51,024 bases of DNA from an uncultured Rubrobacteraceae bacterium (GTDB taxonomy: Bacteria; Actinomycetota; Rubrobacteria; Rubrobacterales; Rubrobacteraceae). Position numbers and translations under genes: made by a program. Where the stretch lies: positions 1-51,024 of the forward strand of contig CADCVH010000017.1 of assembly GCA_902806085.1 (NCBI GenBank). The letters run 5' to 3'. Below, one piece after another: positions 45,211-51,024 of this stretch (its first letter is position 1; each line of letters starts with the position of its first letter). Below the pieces are notes generated by a model. That model searched no databases. It worked only from the letters and a program-made list of their open reading frames with translations, and had not been told where the DNA came from.

Positions 45211-45265
45211 ACTTTGACGCAGAGAGAGGGCAAATACGCTAGTAAGCCTCAAAAAGGAGTAAAAG

Positions 45266-46000
45266 GTGGGCAAAAAGCGTTTGCGTCCGGTGGACCTTGC
45301 CCGCGAACACGGGTTGTCCGCGCAGGCCGTGAGGAACTACGAAGAGCAAGGCATCGTGCCGGACTCGGAGCGCACCCCTCACGGCTACCGGGTCTACACG
45401 CCGCTGCACGCTCGGGCCCTGCGCACGTTCGTGGCCCTCATCCCGGCGCATGGGCACCAGATGGCGACAGGCATCATGCGGGCCTTGAACACCGATGACA
45501 TAGACACCGCCCTGGCCCTGCTCGATGAGGGTCACGCGCAGCTCCTACGGGACCGGCAGACCCTCGCAGCGGTCGACACCGCACTCCGAGACCTCGCATC
45601 GTCGGAACCCCAGGCCCCACCTCGGGGCGGAGTTACCTTCATCGGAGGGCTCGCGCGGCAACTGGGGATCGGGCCAGCGACCTTGCGCAAGTGGGAGAAG
45701 GCCGGGCTGGTCGAGCCCCACAGGGATCCGGACACCGGCTACCGCGTCTACACCACGGCAGACGTTCGGGACGCGCACCTGGCGCACCAGCTCCGGCGTG
45801 GGGGCTACCTGCTGCGCCAGATCGCGCCCCTGATAGCACAGGTTCGGCACGCCGGAGGGATAGAGCCGCTGGAATCTACTCTCGATGGGTGGCACGCCCG
45901 GCTCACCGCCCGCGGCCTTTCGATGCTCACGGCGGCGGCCGAGCTCTCGGCCTACCTGGAAGATCGCGGTCACATTCCGCTTGCCTCCTCGCCGGCGTAA
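45266..46000 (+). CDS. TioE-type MerR regulator with two HTH domains
   Basis: A 244-residue protein with two complete MerR-type winged helices in one chain. Residues 5-55 read LRPVDLAREHGLSAQAVRNY and GYRVYTPLHARAL; residues 125-180 read IGGLARQLGIGPATLRKWEK and GYRVYTTADVRDA. TioE-family members regulate antibiotic-related genes in actinomycetes. GTG 45266 follows AAGGAG by six bases. It is divergent from the Ere-like trio and is its likely regulator. Confidence 0.9.
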   Translation: MGKKRLRPVDLAREHGLSAQAVRNYEEQGIVPDSERTPHGYRVYTPLHARALRTFVALIPAHGHQMATGIMRALNTDDIDTALALLDEGHAQLLRDRQTLAAVDTALRDLASSEPQAPPRGGVTFIGGLARQLGIGPATLRKWEKAGLVEPHRDPDTGYRVYTTADVRDAHLAHQLRRGGYLLRQIAPLIAQVRHAGGIEPLESTLDGWHARLTARGLSMLTAAAELSAYLEDRGHIPLASSPA

Positions 46001-46041
46001 GGCGTGACCAACCTACCGACCGATCACGCCAAGCGGACGTG

Positions 46042-46140
46042 TCATAGGAACCCGGTGCGTTCGCCGTCGGCGGCCCATCGCCCCGGCGTGGTCATGTCGG
46101 TGCCCGGTACCTCGGCGGTCAACCCGATACCGATCTTCAC
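46042..46140 (-). pseudogene. N-terminal fragment of an LLM-class flavin-dependent oxidoreductase
   Basis: A GTG at 46140 with GGGAGG upstream opens 32 codons reading VKIGIGLTAEVPGTDMT followed by TPGRWAADGERTGF. This matches the typical start of luciferase-like monooxygenases (KIGIGLP, then WARRAEELGF). A stop follows at once and the remaining about 250 residues are missing. It sits directly against the truncated permease. Confidence 0.5.
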
Positions 46141-46159
46141 TCCGGTCCTCCCTCGCTTC

Positions 46160-46315
46160 GGCCAGGATGCCGATGTTCGCGGCGAACCACACCCAAAAGA
46201 GCTCGACGGGTGTGCCGTGGCGCTCCTCGTCTGGTACGGGCTCTATGCCTCGCGTCTCGATGGACCACGTCCGATCCGTGGATGGCTGCCCCCCAGGCAT
46301 GCTTGCCTCCTTCAC
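46160..46315 (-). pseudogene. N-terminal fragment of an NCS1 (cytosine/purine) permease
   Basis: The first 51 codons read WSIETRGIEPVPDEERHGTP followed by VELFWVWFAANIGIL, the cytoplasmic N-terminus and first membrane segment of nucleobase:cation symporter-1 transporters. Homology stops abruptly near 46162; the remaining 11 or so membrane segments are absent. It overlaps the end of the ADP-ribosylglycohydrolase gene, a pairing known from nucleoside-use operons. Confidence 0.7.
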
Positions 46316-47345
46316 ACCGTCCCTGTTTCCAAAGTTAACGCGACATCCTCAGCTCGAGCAGCCCACGGGCCTGCCGCGGCGAGGCCGAGCCCGTTGACCT
46401 TCTCGATGCGCTCCACGCTGCCCGCCGGCAGCGCCCCCGCCCCGGCGCAAGCGCCGGCCACCGCACCGGCCATCGCGCCAACCGTGTCCGTATCCCCTCC
46501 CAGGCGCGCGGCCATCAGGCACGCCCGCCATGGGTCCCCCGGGTGGCGCGAGGCGACGGCGAAGGCCGCCGGCACCGCTTCCTGGGTAACCACCCCGCGG
46601 TGCCGACGAGCCTGTACAAGGCCTCCGCCGCGTCCCCCTCGTCCAGGCCCAACACCAACTCCGTCGCCCAGGAGATCCTCTCCGCGACCTCCGCGCCTGC
46701 GGCGTAGCCGCCGCGCCCGCTACCCTCCCTCGCCGCCGCCCTCGCCAGCCGGAGCGCCTCGCCGAACGCGGCGCCCTCGACGCCCGCGGAGACCGCGGCG
46801 GCCACGGCCGCGGCGCCGGAGATGGCCAACCCCGTGTTGTGGGTCGGCCGGCACGCCTCCTCGACGAGCTCCAGCAGCACGCCCAAAGGCTCCGGCGGCG
46901 CAGCGATTCCGACCGGCGCCACCCGCATGGCCGCACCGCTCGTCTCCCCGCGGCGGCCGGCCTCCTCGGGCGGCACACCCCGGCGAACGGCTTCGAGTGC
47001 CCGCCGGGAGGAGGGTCCGAGCTTCTCGCTCCCATCGGCCTCCGCCTCCTCCGCCCACGCCAGGAACCTCCGCACGAACTCCCCGCTATCGAGCCGCCCC
47101 CGGCCTTCGATGAGCACCTCCGCGAGGACCACGGCCTGCTCGGTATCGTCGGTCACGCTGCCAGCCGGGACTCCGGAGCTCAACACGTTCTCCTCGGGAC
47201 CGTCCACGAAGCCGTCGAGCTTCGGGAAGAGCCCCGCCAGCCGCCAACGCGGCAGCAGTTGCGTCGGCATCCCCAACGCGTCCCCCGCCGCGAGGCCGTA
47301 GAGCACCCCGCAGGCCCTGTCGAGCCGCCGGTCGTGATGGTTCAC
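46312..47345 (-). pseudogene. ADP-ribosylglycohydrolase family gene with a frameshift
   Basis: The first frame (from 47345) has the metal-binding SVTDDTEQAVVLAEVL and PTHNTGLAISGAAAVAAAV. At the CCCC run 46593-46596 the frame shifts. The second frame continues VVTQEAVPAAFAVASRHPGD and ARLGGDTDTVGAMAGAVAGA, supplying the second acidic metal site, and ends at 46312. Adding one base to the run restores a complete protein of about 344 residues. This is a single-base deletion or a sequencing error. The family removes ADP-ribose from proteins or small substrates. Confidence 0.8.
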
Positions 47346-47659
47346 GGCGCATCCCTCCCGAGCTCCAGGTGCAACCGGAAGTGGAGTACATGTCGTTACA
47401 AGACTTTTCAGTTGGCCTCACGGGCGGATCAAGCCGCTGCGAGCGCCCGTTCCCGGGCCTCCGCGCGCCCCGAACTTTCGAGAAAAGATACTCCACGAAC
47501 CTGGGTGCGGGGGCTCGACGAAGCCCCCGGGTCCGCCCGCACGCTCGCGGCGCGTCCTTCGGTGCTCTCCCCCGCTCTGCGCGGCTCGGGGCCGCACGCC
47601 TCGCCCCGCCAGGCCGGCCGTGGCACCAGATGGTGCGGTCGCAACCCAGGCCCGGTTTC
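47346..47659. other. Intergenic region with a GC hairpin
   Basis: About 310 bases without a supported gene. GGGGGCT and AGCCCCC (47509-47528) form a stem around CGACGA, placed as a possible terminator for the small minus-strand gene ending at 47660. Confidence 0.4.
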
Positions 47660-47908
47660 CTAGCGGTCTGTGTGCCCCTCACTGAAGAACCACCCCTCCG
47701 GGTGCTCCCTCTCGGCGACGCGCGAGGCCAGAATGCGCACGAGCGCCGAGACGTGCCCGGCGCAGGTTTGGCGGTCCGTCTGCGTGAGGTCGGGCAGCTC
47801 GTAGAACAGCCTTCCGGCCTCGTCGAGGTGGCGAAGGATGCGGGCCTCCTGCTCGCTGGCCCCGGTCTTTCTTACCCTCTCGGCGATCCCGTTCGCGTCC
47901 TCTTCCAA
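47660..47908 (-). CDS. Small conserved hypothetical protein
   Basis: An 82-residue charged protein starting TTG 47908, five bases after GGGGAGGGG. The C-terminal part (HVSALVRILASRVAEREHPEGWF) has the look of a conserved helical unit, but I cannot name a family. It stands alone between two non-coding stretches. It has no signal peptide or membrane segment. Confidence 0.55.
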   Translation of the reverse strand: MEEDANGIAERVRKTGASEQEARILRHLDEAGRLFYELPDLTQTDRQTCAGHVSALVRILASRVAEREHPEGWFFSEGHTDR

Positions 47909-48351
47909 AGCCCCTCCCCGTTACGGTCTCAGACGGCTGCCAACCCTTACCCGTCCGCCGCGATCCCGAACCCCACGAACGCGCAAGGCCGCAAGAGGGA
48001 TCAAGGGATCACCCTATTACGAAACGCCCGTTTTCTGTCAGCGTGCGCGTGAGAGATGGAACCCGCATAGCGAGCAAGTTTCAGGCCCGGCAATTCGGTA
48101 CCCCTTTTTCTGACAGGGCGAGCCGCGCGACTCGCAACCGCGTGCCCCGTCCAGCCGCGAAGGAGCGCTGGGCCGGGCATCTCCCTCAAGGGTGACCCCC
48201 ACAACAAGGTTGACCCCCGTGCCGGAGCACCAACCGCTTGTACGAAAGGCTCGTTTCAGGCGGGATGAAAATTAGCGTTCCGAACAGGGTGGAAGACGGG
48301 TTACCCATTTGCGCCTACCGTATAATTTCTCTAGCACCTTCCCCTCCTCTC
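47909..48351. other. Intergenic region
   Basis: About 440 bases, less GC-rich than the flanks, with no supported gene and no tRNA-like fold. Several stop-rich short frames only. Confidence 0.4.
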
Positions 48352-50379
48352 TCACCCGCCGCCCGCAACCGCCGCGGTGGATCCCGCGAGACCGGCGACG
48401 GCGAGGACCTCCTCTTCGTCCAGGGTCTCGCGTTCGAGCAGCGCCCCCGCGAGCGCGTCGAGCTTGTCGCGGTGCTCGGTCAGCAGGCTGCGCGCCTTCC
48501 GATGGCTCTCGGAGACGATGCGGTGGACCTCCTCGTCTATGGCCCCGGCGGTCCCTTCCCCGAAAGCCCGGCTCGTCCCGGCACCGGAGGCCGCCAGGAA
48601 ATCCCCGTCGCGCGGCGCGTAGGAGATCATGCCCAGCCGGTCGCTCATGCCCCAGCGGGTGACCATCAGCCTCGCGAGGTCTGTGACCTGATCTATGTCG
48701 CCCGCGGCCCCGGTTGTTCGGCTCCCGTAGACGATCTCCTCGGCCGCCCTCCCGCCCAAAGCCCCGACGAGCCTGGCGCGCAGGTACCCCTCGGTGAGGT
48801 TGTAGCGGTCGTCGTCGGGGCGCTGGTAGGTGACGCCCAAAGCCTGCCCGCGCGGCACGATCGTCACGCGGTTGACGGGGTCGGCCTCGCTTATCACGAG
48901 GCCCAAGACGGCGTGGCCCGCCTCGTGGTAGGCGATGCGGCGGCGCGTCTCCTCGTCCAGCAAGAGATGCCTCTCGGGCCCGAGCGTGATCTTCTCCAGC
49001 GAGTCGAGAAAGTCGGCCTCGGTGACGGAGTCGCGCTCCCGCCGGGCGGCCAAAAGCGCCGCCTCGTTGACGAGGTTCTTCAGGTCCGCCCCGACGAGGC
49101 CCGGGGTGGAGGAGGCGATCTCCTGAAGGTCCACGTCGCCCGAGAGCGGCGTGCCCCTGGTGTGGACGCGCAGGATCTCTTCCCTCCCGCGCCTGTCTGG
49201 GGCCTGCACCACGACCCGCCGGTCGAAGCGCCCGGGCCTGAGGAGGGCCTGGTCCAGGACCTCGGGCTGGTTGGTCGCCGCCAGCACGATCACGCCCTCC
49301 CGGCTGGAGAACCCGTCCATCTCGGTGAGGATCTGGTTGAGCGTCTGCTCCTGCTCGCTGTTGCCGCCGCTCACTGCGGCCCGCCCGCGTGCCCTGCCGA
49401 TGGCGTCGAGCTCGTCGACGAACACGATCGCCGGCGCGCTCTCGCGGGCCTGCTTAAAGAGGTCCCTGACGCGGCTCGCGCCAACGCCCACGATAATCTC
49501 CACGAACTCGGACGCGCTCAGGGAGAAGAACGGCACCCCCGCCTCCCCCGCGACGGCCTTCGCGAGCAGCGTCTTGCCCGTGCCGGGGCTCCCGACGAGC
49601 AGCACCCCCTTGGGGGCGGCGCCGCCGAGGCGGGTGTATTTGGCCGGGGCCTTGAGGAATTCCACGATCTCGACCAGCTCGTTCTCGGCCTCGTCTATGC
49701 CCGCGACGTCCTCGAAGGTGACGCGCGTCTCGGTCTCCTCGTCGTAGCGGCGGGCGTTGCTCCTGCCCAGACCTAACGCCCCCCCGAGCCCGCCCATCGC
49801 GCCCGTTCTCCCGCCTGGGCCTCCCCGCGCCTGCCTCCTCGTCCGCCGCAAGAACCACGCGTAGAGCCCGATCAGGAGCAGCACCGGGCCGAAGAACAGG
49901 AGCGTTGGCCACCAGCCGCCACCCGATTCGACGGGCTCGGAGTTGATCTCCACGCCCCGGTCCGTGAGCAATCCCTCGAGCCCGGGGTCGGAGAAGGACG
50001 GGACGGTCGTCGCGAACGTCTCGACGGGCTCGGGTTGGCGCGACCCACCGAACAGGCCGCCGGCCGCGCCCTGCTGCCCGCCCGCCCCCTCGGACGGCGC
50101 GGCCACCGGCTTCTCGAAGCGGCCCTCCACGGAGTCGCCCCGGGCGTAGACCTCCGCGACGTTCCCGTCCCTGGCCTGCTCCTCGAAGAACGTGTAGGAG
50201 ACCTCGGCCTGGCGCCCTCCCCCCGGGAAGAGGAGCGACAAGGCCAGGTAGCCCACCGCCAGCAGCGCCAGGAACCATGCCCACGGGATCCGGCCGCCGC
50301 CCGTGGCACTCGCTGGCCGTTCGGTCCACGGTTTTCCCTTCTGCGAAACCTTTCGTGTACCCTCGGCTTGCGTTGCCAT
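48352..50379 (-). CDS. ftsH: ATP-dependent zinc metalloprotease FtsH
   Basis: A membrane-anchored AAA+ protease of 675 residues. Membrane segments lie at about 31-51 and 156-177 around an extracytoplasmic domain. Walker A GSPGTGKT is at 263-270, Walker B IVFVDELDAIG about 318-328, SRH with RPGRFDR at 381-387, and the zinc site HEAGH at 485-489. The pore loop reads FVEIIVGVG where FtsH normally has FVEMFVGVG, so the conserved Phe is replaced by Ile296. ATG 50379 follows GGGAG; the frame extends upstream without homology. The genome may have another FtsH. Confidence 0.95.
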   Translation of the reverse strand: MATQAEGTRKVSQKGKPWTERPASATGGGRIPWAWFLALLAVGYLALSLLFPGGGRQAEVSYTFFEEQARDGNVAEVYARGDSVEGRFEKPVAAPSEGAGGQQGAAGGLFGGSRQPEPVETFATTVPSFSDPGLEGLLTDRGVEINSEPVESGGGWWPTLLFFGPVLLLIGLYAWFLRRTRRQARGGPGGRTGAMGGLGGALGLGRSNARRYDEETETRVTFEDVAGIDEAENELVEIVEFLKAPAKYTRLGGAAPKGVLLVGSPGTGKTLLAKAVAGEAGVPFFSLSASEFVEIIVGVGASRVRDLFKQARESAPAIVFVDELDAIGRARGRAAVSGGNSEQEQTLNQILTEMDGFSSREGVIVLAATNQPEVLDQALLRPGRFDRRVVVQAPDRRGREEILRVHTRGTPLSGDVDLQEIASSTPGLVGADLKNLVNEAALLAARRERDSVTEADFLDSLEKITLGPERHLLLDEETRRRIAYHEAGHAVLGLVISEADPVNRVTIVPRGQALGVTYQRPDDDRYNLTEGYLRARLVGALGGRAAEEIVYGSRTTGAAGDIDQVTDLARLMVTRWGMSDRLGMISYAPRDGDFLAASGAGTSRAFGEGTAGAIDEEVHRIVSESHRKARSLLTEHRDKLDALAGALLERETLDEEEVLAVAGLAGSTAAVAGGG

Positions 50380-50708
50380 CTTCGTTACTCCCGTCCGTGC
50401 GTGGGTGAGAACCGGGCATCGAATCTCGTGTGTGAGCCTCACCCTTTTGGCCCCGGATCCCAAAGAATTAGTGCCCCGGCTCGAAGATCCGGCGCGGAGC
50501 CCCCTCGGCAACCTCCTCGTGGGCGACGACCCTGGGACGGTCGGCCCGACGGGAGCAGGCGACGCGGGTTGCGCATCTCCCGCCGCGCAAGACGGCGTGG
50601 AGGTGGCGACCGACGGTCGCTGCTCCCGTCAAGGCGCCGACGAAAAAGCCCGCAGGCCGCAAGGGCCGGGGCGGAGAAGGGCAACTCCGTCAAGCCGAGC
50701 AGGCCTCC
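50380..50708. other. ftsH upstream region with a YtxH-like trace
   Basis: About 330 bases. On the minus strand near 50662-50610 the words AGFFVGALTGAATV resemble the membrane segment of small YtxH-type proteins, but the following sequence shows no family continuation. I regard it as a weak trace and do not call a gene. Confidence 0.3.
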
Positions 50709-51024
50709 TTAGGGCTTGGTTTGCCCGTTGGGCGCCACGCCCGGGGCGTCCGCGACGAGGAGATCCTCGTCCTCACCCTTCTTCTCCCCTTCGTTCTCGT
50801 CTTGCGCTGCCTCAGCGCTCGCCCCAGCGCGCGGGTCGGGCTGGGCCTCGGGCTGGGTCAGGAAGGGCCTGAGGAGGTCCACGGGGACGGGCAGGATGAT
50901 CGTGGAGTTCTGCTCGCTGGCGATCTCGCCCATCGTCTGGAAGAGCCTCAGCTGCAGGGCGGCGGGGCTGTCGAGCCTGTCGGCGGCCTGGGCGAGGCGC
51001 GCGGAGGCCTGGTACTCGCCCTCC
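50709..51024 (-). CDS. SPFH/band-7 (slipin-type) protein, 3' part, runs off the window
   Basis: The last 104 residues of a stomatin/slipin-like membrane protein. GEYQASARLAQAADRL, ALQLRLFQTMGEIASEQNST and TIILPVPVDLLRPFL are the characteristic end of the SPFH domain, followed by an acidic low-complexity tail. The N-terminus lies beyond base 51024. SPFH proteins often work with membrane proteases, and ftsH lies just downstream on the same strand, though 330 bases away. Confidence 0.88.
   Translation of the reverse strand, partial: EGEYQASARLAQAADRLDSPAALQLRLFQTMGEIASEQNSTIILPVPVDLLRPFLTQPEAQPDPRAGASAEAAQDENEGEKKGEDEDLLVADAPGVAPNGQTKP

Noticed and set aside
50468-50662. YtxH-like small gene upstream of ftsH
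   Set aside because: Only a 14-residue membrane-like word fits; the continuation does not, and the start lacks a ribosome binding site.

Overview
The window is a high-GC chromosomal segment from an actinobacterial-type genome. The order of the housekeeping genes, the zinc-type ribosomal proteins L28 and L32, the deazaflavin-dependent reductase family protein, the TioE-type double MerR regulator and the many GTG/TTG starts fit Actinomycetota. A deep lineage such as Rubrobacter is my best guess, from gene style and not from any search. I saw no CRISPR array and no rRNA or tRNA gene.

Layout. (1) 1-3.4 kb: a DEDDh exonuclease and a tyrosine recombinase on the + strand, then a rearranged stretch. 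It holds the 5' part of an alpha/beta hydrolase gene facing the 5' part of a YciI-like gene, and a dprA that stops halfway. (2) 3.2-31.9 kb: a long, nearly continuous minus-strand housekeeping block. In transcription order it reads ribD-ribE-ribBA-ribH behind an FMN riboswitch; then fakA-like (DAK2/YloV)-degV/fakB-recG-rsmD::coaD (one fused ORF)-coiled-coil protein-yceD-rpmF-plsX-fabH-fabD-fabZ-fabG-acpP-fabF-rnc-smc-ftsY-ffh-rpsP-khpA-rimM-trmD-rplS-rnhB-yraN-comM-dprA'. rpmB is the only + strand gene inside it. Many neighbours overlap by 4-20 nt, which suggests translational coupling. No mutM is seen between rnc and smc, and no ylxM between ftsY and ffh. (3) 32.2-36.1 kb: rpe, an LPXTG-type wall protein and an RTX-like repeat protein, both preceded or followed by strong hairpins, then a TetR repressor. 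(4) 36.1-48 kb: accessory DNA with regulators, redox and detoxification genes, and many broken genes.

How the genes work together. The lipid block joins de novo fatty acid synthesis (FabH, FabD, FabG, FabZ, FabF, ACP), acyl-phosphate formation from acyl-ACP (PlsX) and a fatty acid kinase pair (FakA-like/FakB), which all meet at acyl-phosphate. SMC, FtsY, Ffh, the ribosomal proteins and the rRNA/tRNA modification and maturation enzymes form the growth-linked part. The accessory part holds four small regulated modules. The first is TetR with twin operators driving a deazaflavin reductase and a methyltransferase that carries an amber codon. The second is XRE-cupin/Rrf2/TrxR-like oxidoreductase/methyltransferase/GFA-like protein. 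The third is a GNAT gene between long inverted repeats. The fourth is a dual-HTH MerR divergent from a tightly coupled trio of a small protein, an erythromycin-esterase-family enzyme and an Imm-5-like protein. A decayed ADP-ribosylglycohydrolase/permease operon follows. The window ends in ftsH and the 3' part of an SPFH (slipin) gene.
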